Assembly: GCA_017985675.1 (NCBI GenBank)
Contig: JAGNXB010000002.1
Span: forward strand, 102,343 to 166,342
Length of the DNA: 64,000 nucleotides
DNA from: Saprospiraceae bacterium
GTDB lineage: Bacteria; Bacteroidota; Bacteroidia; Chitinophagales; Saprospiraceae
Direction: 5' to 3'
The notes under the pieces are model-generated. The model worked only from the letters and a program-made list of their open reading frames with translations. It searched no databases and was not told where the DNA came from. Below, one piece after another: positions 53,850-63,300 of the stretch (positions are counted from its first letter, which is position 1; the number at the start of each line of letters is the position of its first letter). Made by a program: the position numbers and the translations under genes.

Positions 53850-54635
53850 ATGATCAGTTTTGAAAATCTCCGATTAGAGGAAGATGGTCCAATTCTCTTA
53901 ATCACCCTTGACAGGGAACCTGCCCTGAACGCGTTGAACATATCAACTATGGGTTCTTTGAGGGCATTATTTCAAACGTATATCCCAAATAACAAACAAA
54001 TCCGTGGTGTAATCCTTACCGGATCTGGCACCAAGGCATTTGCAGCAGGTGCTGATATAAAGGAATTTCTAGGCCTGAGTCCACTACAAGGCAAGGAGCT
54101 TGCCGAATCTGGGCATCAGACGTTTTCGTTTATCGAACAATCAGCAGTTCCTGTTATTGCTGCGGTAAATGGATTTGCTTTAGGAGGTGGATGTGAACTT
54201 GCCATGGCTTGTCATTTACGCATAGCCGGAGAACATGCTAAGTTTGGCCAACCTGAAGTAAACCTGGGTTTGATACCTGGCTATGGGGGCACCCAACGCC
54301 TTATCCAGTACATTGGAAAAGGAAAGGCCATGGAATTACTTATGACAGCCGACATGATCACGGCCCATGATGCCTTATCGCTCGGGCTTGTCAATATGGT
54401 AGTCCCTTCAGGGCAGGAAATTGAAAAGGCCAGGGAACTCCTTGAAAAAATATTGACAAAAGGGCCTGTTGCTATTCAAAAAGTTATTGAATCCGTCAAT
54501 GCTTATTTTTCGTCGAGTGATGACGGGTTTAAATCCGAAGTGGAGTCCTTTGGATATACGACAAGCACGGCAGATTTTAAAGAAGGTGCACAAGCCTTTG
54601 TCGAGAAAAGGAAACCCAGTTTCAAGGGCCATTAA
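53850..54635 (+). CDS. Enoyl-CoA hydratase/isomerase
   Basis: A 261-residue crotonase-fold enzyme, probably for beta-oxidation or amino-acid degradation. The CoA pocket TGSGTKAFAAGADIKEF, the active-site region GFALGGGCELAMACHLRIAGEHAKFGQPEVNLGLIPGYGGTQRL (with the two catalytic Glu) and the YTTSTADFKEG tail are all present. The 28-bp gap to the next gene on the same strand suggests an operon with the following reductase and ferredoxin. Confidence 0.94.
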   Translation: MISFENLRLEEDGPILLITLDREPALNALNISTMGSLRALFQTYIPNNKQIRGVILTGSGTKAFAAGADIKEFLGLSPLQGKELAESGHQTFSFIEQSAVPVIAAVNGFALGGGCELAMACHLRIAGEHAKFGQPEVNLGLIPGYGGTQRLIQYIGKGKAMELLMTADMITAHDALSLGLVNMVVPSGQEIEKARELLEKILTKGPVAIQKVIESVNAYFSSSDDGFKSEVESFGYTTSTADFKEGAQAFVEKRKPSFKGH

Positions 54636-54663
54636 TTCTGTTCTTTTTATTTGTACCCTATAC

Positions 54664-55686
54664 ATGCCTAATCCATCAATTGATACCGATCTGCTCATCA
54701 TCGGAGCAGGACCAACCGGATTATTTGCAGTTTTTGAGGCTGGTTTGCTCAAAATGCGATGCCATCTCATTGACTATCTGCCTCAACCTGGAGGTCAGCT
54801 CTCCGAGATTTATCCCAAGAAGCCTATTTATGATATTCCAGGGCTTCCATCCATTTTAGCGGGAGATTTAGTCACCAACTTAATGGAACAAATAGCGCCA
54901 TTTAATCCAGGATTTACTTTAGGCGAGCGGGCTGAATCATTAGAAAAATTGCCGGATGGCAAATTCCGCGTCATCACAGATCGGGGTACTATCCATACCG
55001 CTGCTGCTGTTGCCATTGCAGGGGGGCTCGGGTGTTTTGAGCCACGAAAACCACCCATTGAAAGTATCGCCAAATATGAGGACAAAGGCGTCTTTTATAT
55101 CGTTAAAAATCCAGCAGATTTTGCTGGTAAGCGCATAGTCATTGCTGGGGGGGGTGATTCTGCATTGGACTGGGCAATTTTCCTTGCTGAAAGTGCAGCC
55201 GAATTGGTCATGATCCACCGGCGCTCAGAATTCCGAGGTGCTCCTGATTCAGTTGAAAAAGTGAAAGAATTACATGCAGATGGCAAAATAAACCTTTTGA
55301 CAAATGCTCAAGTCACTGGTCTTGAAGGTCAGAATAAACTGGAATCTGTAACTGTTTCTTTTGATGATCTCACGACACAAGCCATTGCAACAGATATCTT
55401 TTTGCCCCTGTTTGGTCTCTCCCCTAAGCTAGGTCCAATTAGCGAATGGGGATTACAATTAGACAAAGCCGCCATTGAGGTAAACACCTTTGATTACAGC
55501 ACGAATATTCCGGGGATTTATGCCATCGGGGATATAAACACCTATCCGGGCAAACTCAAATTGATTCTCTGTGGATTCCACGAGGCCACTTTGATGGTTC
55601 AATCTGCTTTTAAATTGGCTTTTCCGGATAAAAAGTTAAGTTTCAAATACACAACCGTTACAGGTATTGAGGGGATTACATCATAG
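54664..55686 (+). CDS. Ferredoxin--NADP+ reductase, thioredoxin-reductase-like type
   Basis: A 340-residue FAD/NADPH flavoprotein. The FAD motif is LLIIGAGPTGLFAVFEAG and the NADPH motif VIAGGGDSALDWA; YAIGDINTYPGKLKLI marks the second FAD region. There is no CxxC redox pair, so it is the type that reduces ferredoxin (as in Bacillus YumC), not thioredoxin. The open frame begins at 54469 inside the hydratase gene, but the ATG at 54664 is the natural start. The ferredoxin gene follows by 56 bp. Confidence 0.94.
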   Translation: MPNPSIDTDLLIIGAGPTGLFAVFEAGLLKMRCHLIDYLPQPGGQLSEIYPKKPIYDIPGLPSILAGDLVTNLMEQIAPFNPGFTLGERAESLEKLPDGKFRVITDRGTIHTAAAVAIAGGLGCFEPRKPPIESIAKYEDKGVFYIVKNPADFAGKRIVIAGGGDSALDWAIFLAESAAELVMIHRRSEFRGAPDSVEKVKELHADGKINLLTNAQVTGLEGQNKLESVTVSFDDLTTQAIATDIFLPLFGLSPKLGPISEWGLQLDKAAIEVNTFDYSTNIPGIYAIGDINTYPGKLKLILCGFHEATLMVQSAFKLAFPDKKLSFKYTTVTGIEGITS

Positions 55687-55742
55687 TGTAGTGATGATGG
55701 TCACTAAACATCATACAGCGAAGTCTGTTACTTTGTATCATT

Positions 55743-56072
55743 ATGGAGGATATTGTTCCAATTACGGTAATTGACCGCAAAGGTGACGCACATCTGCTGG
55801 ATGCACCTACGGATATGTCATTAAATATGATGGAGCTCTGTAAAATTTACGAGCTGCCCGTCAAAGGGACATGTGGAGGTATGGCACTTTGCTCCACTTG
55901 TCATATGTATGTTGAAAGTGATCATGAACTTCCATTACCAACTCAGGACGAAGAGGATATGCTAGACCAGGCATTTTTTGTTAAAAGCAATAGTCGACTT
56001 GGATGCCAGATCAAAATAACCAATGCGATTAAAGGGCTCGTGGTGCGGCTCGCTCCAGAGCAGGAAGACTAA
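55743..56072 (+). CDS. 2Fe-2S ferredoxin, adrenodoxin type
   Basis: A 109-residue plant/adrenodoxin-type ferredoxin. The cluster ligands are in GTCGGMALCSTC and in the later LGCQI, i.e. C-x5-C-x2-C...C. It is cytoplasmic and is the likely partner of the reductase upstream. It may feed oxygenases or Fe-S assembly; that is inferred only from family and linkage. It converges on rfbB, leaving 21 bp. Confidence 0.93.
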   Translation: MEDIVPITVIDRKGDAHLLDAPTDMSLNMMELCKIYELPVKGTCGGMALCSTCHMYVESDHELPLPTQDEEDMLDQAFFVKSNSRLGCQIKITNAIKGLVVRLAPEQED

Positions 56073-56093
56073 TATTTTTTACTATCGGGTATT

Positions 56094-57155
56094 TTATCTT
56101 CCCTGATACTGTTGGTCATAGTAACTGAGGTATGCCCCCGAAGTGACATGATCCAGCCATTCATTATTTTGAAGGTACCAGCGAGCCGTTTGTTTAAGAC
56201 CCTCCTTCATCGCCATTGCCGGCTCCCAGCCAAGCGTGTTTTTTAATTTTGAGGCATCAATTGCATAGCGGCGATCATGACCCGGACGGTCCCTGACGTA
56301 GGTGATCAGTTTGGCTGACTCACCTTGTGGCCGCAGGAGTAATTCATCCATTATTTCACAAAGGAGCAATATCAGATCTATATTTTTCCACTCATTATTA
56401 CCACCAATGTTATAGGTTTCTCCATTTAGTCCCTTGTGGTAAATGGTATCAATGGCATGTGCATGTTCGATTACCCACAACCAATCCCGAGTGTATTTCC
56501 CATCTCCGTAAACTGGTAATGGTTTCTGCTGGACAATATTATGGATCATCAGGGGGATAAGCTTTTCCGGAAATTGGAATGGGCCATAATTATTGGAACA
56601 ATTGCTCAAGACGATCGGTAATCCATAAGTATGGTGCCAGGCACGAACAAAATGGTCGGATGCCGCCTTGGAGGCTGAATAAGGAGACCGGGGGTCATAT
56701 GCGGTCGATTCCGTAAATAAACCCGTTTCACCCAAGCTCCCATACACTTCATCAGTCGACACATGGTAAAAACGTTTCCCATCCATCTGACCAGCCCATT
56801 GATTTTTTGCAGCCTCCAGCAAATGGACTGTTCCAATGACGTTCGTCTCTACAAAAGCGGCCGGTCCAGTGATGGAACGATCAACATGAGATTCGGCCGC
56901 CAAATGGATGATGCCATCAAATAGATGCTTTGCAAAAAATGAGTCCAACCAGGTTCTGTCTGTTATATCTCCACGTACAAAATGATAGTTGGGAGAGTGG
57001 TCCACATCGCGCAGATTTTCCATATTTCCGGCATAAGTCAACTTATCCAGATTCCAGATTTGGTAAGTTGGGTATTTATTTACCAACAGTCGCACTAAAT
57101 GCGAGCCAATGAAACCGGCACCTCCCGTGATTAAAAGTCTTTTATTCCCCTCCAT
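56094..57155 (-). CDS. rfbB: dTDP-glucose 4,6-dehydratase
   Basis: A 353-residue SDR enzyme making dTDP-4-keto-6-deoxyglucose, the first committed step to deoxysugars. TGGAGFIGSHLVRLL binds NAD, AAESHVDRSI and STDEVYG are diagnostic, YSASKAASDH holds the Tyr-x3-Lys pair, and NNYGPFQFPEKLIP is conserved. It is last in the DegT-UXS-rfbB operon, 3 bp after the UXS gene. rfbA, rfbC and rfbD are not in the window. Confidence 0.96.
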   Translation of the reverse strand: MEGNKRLLITGGAGFIGSHLVRLLVNKYPTYQIWNLDKLTYAGNMENLRDVDHSPNYHFVRGDITDRTWLDSFFAKHLFDGIIHLAAESHVDRSITGPAAFVETNVIGTVHLLEAAKNQWAGQMDGKRFYHVSTDEVYGSLGETGLFTESTAYDPRSPYSASKAASDHFVRAWHHTYGLPIVLSNCSNNYGPFQFPEKLIPLMIHNIVQQKPLPVYGDGKYTRDWLWVIEHAHAIDTIYHKGLNGETYNIGGNNEWKNIDLILLLCEIMDELLLRPQGESAKLITYVRDRPGHDRRYAIDASKLKNTLGWEPAMAMKEGLKQTARWYLQNNEWLDHVTSGAYLSYYDQQYQGR

Positions 57156-57158
57156 AAC

Positions 57159-58103
57159 TTAAATGGCAGTTACTACTTCCTTAAAATAATTGTAGGTCAT
57201 GGCGAGACCCTCTATGCGATCAATTTGTGGTTCCCAACCCAACTCTCGTAGGGCAACTGATATGTCGGGGCGCCGTTGTTTGGGATCATCCTTAGGTAAT
57301 ACGCGGTAATCGATAAATGCCTTAGGATTGCCAACCAAACGCAAAATTTCTTCAGCAAAATCAAGGATACTGATTTCTGCCGGATTACCAATGTTCACTG
57401 GCATCGCATAATCGCTTAATAATAATCGGTATATGCCTTCCACCAGATCGTCCACATAACAAAAGCTCCTTGTCTGACTCCCATTGCCAAAAACAGTCAA
57501 TCCCTCACCTCGAATCGCTTGTGCAAAAAAAGCTGGAAGCGCACGGCCGTCATCAACACGCATACGTGGGCCATAGGTGTTAAATATCCTTACTATGCGC
57601 GTTTCTAACCCATGGTAGGTATGGTAGGCCATCGTAATGGCTTCCTGAAATCGCTTGGCTTCATCATATACACCACGAGGACCTATAGGGTTTACATTCC
57701 CCCAATACGATTCTTTTTGTGGATGCTCCAACGGATCACCATAAACTTCGGAAGTAGATGCGATAAGAATTCGAGCACTTTTTTCCTTAGCAAGGCCCAG
57801 CAAATTATGTGTCCCTAATGATCCCACTTTTAACGTTTGTATGGGCATTCGGAGGTAATCTATTGGGCTGGCAGGTGAAGCAAAATGCAGAATGTAATCC
57901 AGATGACCTGGCACGTGAACAAACTTGGATACATCATGATGATAAAATTCAAACCGTTCCAGCTTGAACAGGTGCTCTATGTTTAGAAGGTTACCGGTAA
58001 TCAGGTTATCCATGCCGATGACATGGCATCCTTCCTGGATAAAGCGGTCGCAGAGATGAGAACCAAGGAACCCTGCTGCTCCAGTTACAAGTACACGCTT
58101 CAT
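57159..58103 (-). CDS. UDP-glucuronate decarboxylase (UXS-type SDR)
   Basis: A 314-residue SDR enzyme making UDP-xylose from UDP-glucuronate. NAD site [70 protein letters not shown] (with Tyr-x3-Lys) and [16 protein letters not shown] are all characteristic of UXS. It sits 9 bp after the DegT gene and 3 bp before rfbB, so the three are co-transcribed. Confidence 0.95.
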   Translation of the reverse strand: MKRVLVTGAAGFLGSHLCDRFIQEGCHVIGMDNLITGNLLNIEHLFKLERFEFYHHDVSKFVHVPGHLDYILHFASPASPIDYLRMPIQTLKVGSLGTHNLLGLAKEKSARILIASTSEVYGDPLEHPQKESYWGNVNPIGPRGVYDEAKRFQEAITMAYHTYHGLETRIVRIFNTYGPRMRVDDGRALPAFFAQAIRGEGLTVFGNGSQTRSFCYVDDLVEGIYRLLLSDYAMPVNIGNPAEISILDFAEEILRLVGNPKAFIDYRVLPKDDPKQRRPDISVALRELGWEPQIDRIEGLAMTYNYFKEVVTAI

Positions 58104-58112
58104 AATGATAAA

Positions 58113-59249
58113 TTAGGCTGAATAGTAATGCCGGATTTGGCTACAAATTATTTCTAATTGCCCTTCCGTAAGTTCTGTATGCATCGGTAAGGAAATTACT
58201 TCATTCATCAATCGTTCCGAAACAGGAAAATCCCCTGCTTTGTATCCAAATTGCTGATACGCTGGTTGTAAATGGAGGGGAACAGGATAATAGATCATGG
58301 AAGGGATACCCGCTTGTTGCAAGGCCTCCTTCAATGCATCTCTACCCTCTGCCACACGTAACGTATATTGATGGAAAACATGGGTAGACCATGGGGCTCT
58401 TGCAGGCACTTTTACCTGATCAATACCCGCCAACCCATTATCATACCAATTTGCAGCCTGTTGCCGTTTGGATATGTAGGCATCCAAACGTTTTAATTTG
58501 ATATCAAGCACAGCTGCCTGAATAGTATCTAACCTGCTATTCACACCCAATTCGTCGTGATAATATCGCACACGGGAGCCATGGTTACAAATCATGCGCA
58601 TTTTCTCTGCCAGTTCACTGTCCTGCGTACAAATAGCACCTCCATCACCATAGGCTCCAAGATTTTTTGAAGGATAAAAAGATGTTGATCCAATTCGACC
58701 AATTGTCCCGGTTTTTGCACTTTGGCCATTTGCAAAGCGGTAATCTGCACCGATGGCTTGCGCATTATCCTCAATAATCGCCAAGTCATATTTTGTAGCC
58801 AGTGCAAGAAGAGGCTCCATATGTGCCGATTGCCCGTATAAGTGGACTGGCATAATGACCCGCGTTCGATCAGATATTTTTTCCTCAACTAAATTGACAT
58901 CCAGATTAAAATACTGTTCATCTACATCAACAAATACAGGTATCAAACCAAGTAAAACAATCACTTCGGCTGTGGCAATAAATGTAAATGGCGATGTTAT
59001 GACTTCATCGCCGGGTTTTAAATCAAGAGCCATCAATGCAATCTGCAACGCATCGGTACCATTACCACACGGAATAACATCTTTAACACCAAGGTATTTG
59101 GCGAGATGCATTGAAAAATCTTTTACTGGCTTGCCATTAATGAAATTAGTTTCGGTCAAGATGGCCTGTATGGCGGCATCAACCTCTGCTTTTATCGATT
59201 GGTACTGCGTTTGGAGATCAACCATCTGGATGGTTTCAGTATGGACCAT
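58113..59249 (-). CDS. DegT/DnrJ/EryC1/StrS-family sugar aminotransferase
   Basis: A 378-residue PLP enzyme that adds an amino group to a keto-sugar nucleotide. GNGTDALQIAL, EDNAQAIGADY, SFYPSKNLGAYGDGGA (with the PLP Lys) and NSRLDTIQAAVLDIKLKRLDAY match WbpE/WlbC-like members. MVDLQTQY is the usual beginning, preceded by IQ as in relatives, so I kept the ATG at 59249 although 59225 is possible. It is the first gene of the DegT-UXS-rfbB operon; the amino-sugar made is not determined. Confidence 0.94.
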   Translation of the reverse strand: MVHTETIQMVDLQTQYQSIKAEVDAAIQAILTETNFINGKPVKDFSMHLAKYLGVKDVIPCGNGTDALQIALMALDLKPGDEVITSPFTFIATAEVIVLLGLIPVFVDVDEQYFNLDVNLVEEKISDRTRVIMPVHLYGQSAHMEPLLALATKYDLAIIEDNAQAIGADYRFANGQSAKTGTIGRIGSTSFYPSKNLGAYGDGGAICTQDSELAEKMRMICNHGSRVRYYHDELGVNSRLDTIQAAVLDIKLKRLDAYISKRQQAANWYDNGLAGIDQVKVPARAPWSTHVFHQYTLRVAEGRDALKEALQQAGIPSMIYYPVPLHLQPAYQQFGYKAGDFPVSERLMNEVISLPMHTELTEGQLEIICSQIRHYYSA

Positions 59250-60378
59250 ATTTGTTGTATTTGCAGTGCAAATATAGACATACCATCGCAGGCCACGAGG
59301 GTAGATGTGAAATCATACCTATTAGACTTACAGGTATTCGTCTTCCTATGGAAGCAAAATCCACAGAACGATAACTTTTCTTTCGAATTTTTCTTAGAAT
59401 TGGCTGAATGCGTGAATTTTTGGCAAGGATGTTGAAATAAAATTTGTGTAAAACGTTACTCGAGCATCTGGATCAGAAGTTTGGCTCAACACGACCTAAA
59501 TATGGGACTTAAAGTAATGATCAGGGCGGGCCTCAGCCACAAAGTGGTGTTCCAATAGGACAAGGGGATTACCGAAGCAATACCGTCTCCCTAACCTTTT
59601 TTTACGGGTCCAAAACGCTACCAGTGGCTTGAGTAACTTTTTCCCTTGCTATGCAATTCATACTGACTTTCTATAAGTGAATTGGAAAATATAACTGAAT
59701 AAATCCATCCTACTGGCATAGTTCATAAAGCGTTAACATAGATACATTCAGGGAGATTGTTTCCCACGATCATCTTTTCATCAATTCCAATTTTACGCTG
59801 GGATTCACCGCAAAGGGGATCTCTCTTATCTATTGCATAAATCCGAACACACCCGGTTTCTGAAAGAACCCGTAATGATCTTTAAGACTTAGTGCTGTGC
59901 TAACCCTATTTTAGCCAGCCCAAGTCTTGCTCTTTTTCCTTATATCTTCAAAATAAATCCTTTACGTAGCTAAGGCTATGCGCAGCATTTCTCTTTCGAT
60001 CTAAGAAAAAATAGCGGCAACTTAACCGCCACAATAGGATTAACACAACACTGCTTTCCTGCATGGTAATGCCTTAGTTTCAATCCATCAATTGCGCCAA
60101 TCTTTTCGATAAATTAAACGGCAGTATACCCGATTGAAGCAAGATGAAGGGTTGATGTATCACATACAAAACTGGTATCATCGATGATCATTTAGCATCT
60201 TTTAAAACTTCTCCAATTTATCCGGGCAAAACAGGTAAATGAATGATTAATCTGCTAATTTTAACGCAGTTTTAGTCTCTGGATTTGCATTAGATGCCTT
60301 TAGATTATCAGAGATCAAACCTGATAGCCAATCATATCCTGATATTTCTTCCAATCCATATTTACAACCTGATTTATT
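59250..60378. other. 1.1-kb gene-poor region, possible decayed gene
   Basis: No intact gene is found. At the left edge is the DegT promoter. On the minus strand between about 59723 and 60000 one frame reads like protein but is broken by four stops; its last 52 codons, up to a TGA at 59723-59725, contain no stop (GCVRIYAIDKRDPLCGE, GIDEKMIVGNNLPE). I do not recognise it and it may be chance. The rest shows no RNA, repeat or promoter that I can support, apart from the likely start region of the gene at 60379. Confidence 0.35.
59269..59276 (-). promoter_or_regulatory. -7 box (TATATTTG) for the DegT-UXS-rfbB operon
   Basis: Minus-strand TATATTTG, a perfect TAnnTTTG, about 20 nt before the ATG at 59249. 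It sits in a 14-bp block, TGTCTATATTTGCA, that also occurs ahead of etfB. Confidence 0.6.
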
Positions 60379-63300
60379 ATGACCATCCGCTTCCTTTTCC
60401 TCGTGACATTCCTGCTATTCATTGGAAATAGCTGTTCGCGAAAATCTACTACCTTATCCGATCCTACTACTTTTAATCCTTATTTAGCTTCTTATACCGG
60501 CTCGATTATCTCACGTGTCAGTCCCATCGTCGTTACCTTTACTGCACCTTATGGTCAGGATGCAGATGCAATTAAAGCACCTGCCGCCATATTGGAATTT
60601 GCACCAGCCATACAAGGCAAATTGGAATGGCGGGACCCCTATTCAATCCAGTTCACCCCCGAAGGTCCATTGCCATCCGGTCAAGATTACATAGCCACCT
60701 TGCAATTATCCAAGATAGTCAGTGGATTGCCAGACTCGTTGCAACAGTTTGTGTTCGGTTTTAAAACGCGGGATCAATTTATGCGTATCTCTCTGGATGA
60801 TCTAACAATACCGGATGAATCAAAACCATCCTCTTACCAAGTATCCGGCAAAGTCTTGTGCAGTGATTTTGCTGAAGAAAAAGCAATCGAAAAAGCCATA
60901 ACTGTCCAATTACCAGGCACCCCACCGGCTATTAGTTGGAACCACGACCCAGGAGGAATGATTCATCATTTCACCTTGTACCCTGTCGTAGCTGGGCCGA
61001 CTGCTGAATCACTGACAATCAATTGGAACGGATCATCACTTGGACTTGAAAATGATGGGTCCGAAAAAATCGACATTCCATCAGCGACGGATTTCAGGAT
61101 ACTACGGGCTAATGTTCAACAGGGCAACCAATCAGGTTTACGCATTTCATTTTCTCAACTTTTGGATAAAGACCAGGACCTAACTGGTTTGGTATATTTG
61201 AGTACGCTTCCCGAAGTAATTCCTCAATTTATCATTGAAGGCAACAATCTTACATGTTACTTCCCTTCCAAACTCGTAGGCAATCATGACCTCCAAATCA
61301 GCAAGGGTGTAAAAAATCGTGTAGGAAAATCACTTAATCAGCCGTTTACCCAGAAAATAAATTTCACACAGGCCCAACCAGGTGTTCGGTTAGTAGGCTC
61401 AGGCAATATCATGCCCCACGCTGATCAATTATACTTTCCTTTTGAAGCAATGAACCTGCACACCGTTGATGTTGAAATATTTAAAATTCACAAAACAAAC
61501 ATCCTCCAATTTTTACAAGTCAATCAATTAGATGGCGACTACGAAACACAACGGGTAGGTAAAATCATTTGGCGTGGTCAGGTAGATCTGTCATCGCTCA
61601 ATCCAGAAAGAAACAATCTGGAATATGTCAGATACGCATTAGATCTTGCACCACTCATTGAACCCGATCCTGAGGCCATTTACCAGGTTCGTATCGGGTT
61701 TTGGAAGGAGTATTCTGATTTTGTTTGTGATGAAACGAATACACCCTTGCCAAATGACAGTGATGATGATGAAGGTGAGGGTTATTATGAGGAAGAATCT
61801 AATCCGGATGAATACAGCATAATGCAAGCCTATTATGGTCGCGAGGGGTATACCCCAAATTTTCGATGGGAATTGAGAGATGATCCATGCGCCACTGAAT
61901 ATTATAACTCCGACCGGTTTGTTAGCCGAAATGTATTATCCTCCAATCTGGGCATCACGTGCAAACAATCAGAAAGCGGTGATATTTTGATTGTTGCAAC
62001 AGATTTGCGTACAGCAAAGCCTGTTGCGAATGCCCATGTTTCTTTTTATGATTATCAACTCCAGGTAATACAAACCGGCAAAACCAATAATCAGGGTATT
62101 TACCTGGCTAAAACCAGGAAATCACCTGAATTCGTAGTTGTCCGTTTGGATCAACAAACGGGCTACCTGGTTCTAAAAGATTACAATACACTCACTACTT
62201 CAGATTTTCAAACAGAAGGAACAGCGGTTAAAAAAGGCCTACGTGGATTCACTTATGCCGAGCGGGGCGTTTGGCGACCAGGGGATTCCATTTTTCTTAA
62301 TTTGGTCCTCTATGATCCTCAAAAAAGCCTTCCAGTGTCTTATCCAATAACGATGGAATTCATAGATCCCAGAGGACGGGAGGTGAGCAAATTTGTAAAT
62401 ACAAAACCGGTTGGCCCTATTTATCCTTTTGCTATAGTAACTTCTTCGGATGCCCCAACAGGAGTATGGCATGCGCGCTTTAAAGCAGGTGGGGCTACGT
62501 TCAGCCACTATTTACGGATCGAAACTATAAAACCTAATCGGTATAAATTATTATTGGATTTTGGAAAAGATCGATTGCGAGCAAAAGATGAACCCTTTTC
62601 GGCATCTTTAAAAGCTACATGGCTACATGGTGCGCCTGCTCCATATCAGGAAGCCCAAATTGAAGCCAGGGCATTACCCATCCCTACCCTATTTAAAGGA
62701 TATGAATCCTTTATCTTCGATCACCCTGATCGCGACTTTGAAAACCAGGAATTTGTATGGATAAAAGAAAAAACAAATCAGGATGGCATCCTACAGATCC
62801 GAAATAAACCATTGCTCGGCAAAGTCAACCCTCCTGGCAAATTGAAAATCAATCTTAAATACCGTGTCAATGAACCCGGAGGGGGATTCAGCCAGGATTT
62901 TCGATCTATCGATTATGATCCCTATGCATCTTATTGCGGCATATCAATACCCACAAACAAGGATGGTGAACCTGTTTTTGATTCGAACGAAAAAGTTACC
63001 ATTCGATTCGCATCGGTATCGGAAGATGGGAAACCAAATGCCCGAAAAACACTACAGGTCCGACTGGTGCGGAAGGAGTGGCGCTGGTGGTGGGAAAGGT
63101 ACCGGGACAATCGAACAGGATACAACGAATCGGCATTCCAAGAGGAAGATAAGTCAACTGTTTTAACCACCAATGCGAAGGGAATAGCTGAATGGTCACT
63201 TCAGTTTGATAAATACAGTCGCTATTTCGTAGAGGTCTGTGATGCCGAATCCGGGCATTGCAGCGGTGCTGATATATATATTTGGAGTAATGCTGCAGGA

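Noticed and set aside
54469..54663. N-terminal extension of the ferredoxin reductase frame
   Set aside because: The extra 65 residues overlap the hydratase gene in another frame and the natural start with the FAD motif is at 54664.
46311..58103. A complete capsule or O-antigen gene island acquired by transfer
   Set aside because: Glycan genes are mixed with housekeeping genes on both strands, there are no mobile elements, and nothing at the borders suggests transfer.
58753..59277. 174-residue plus-strand frame opposite the DegT aminotransferase
   Set aside because: Antisense to a strongly conserved PLP enzyme, with the DegT promoter box inside its end.
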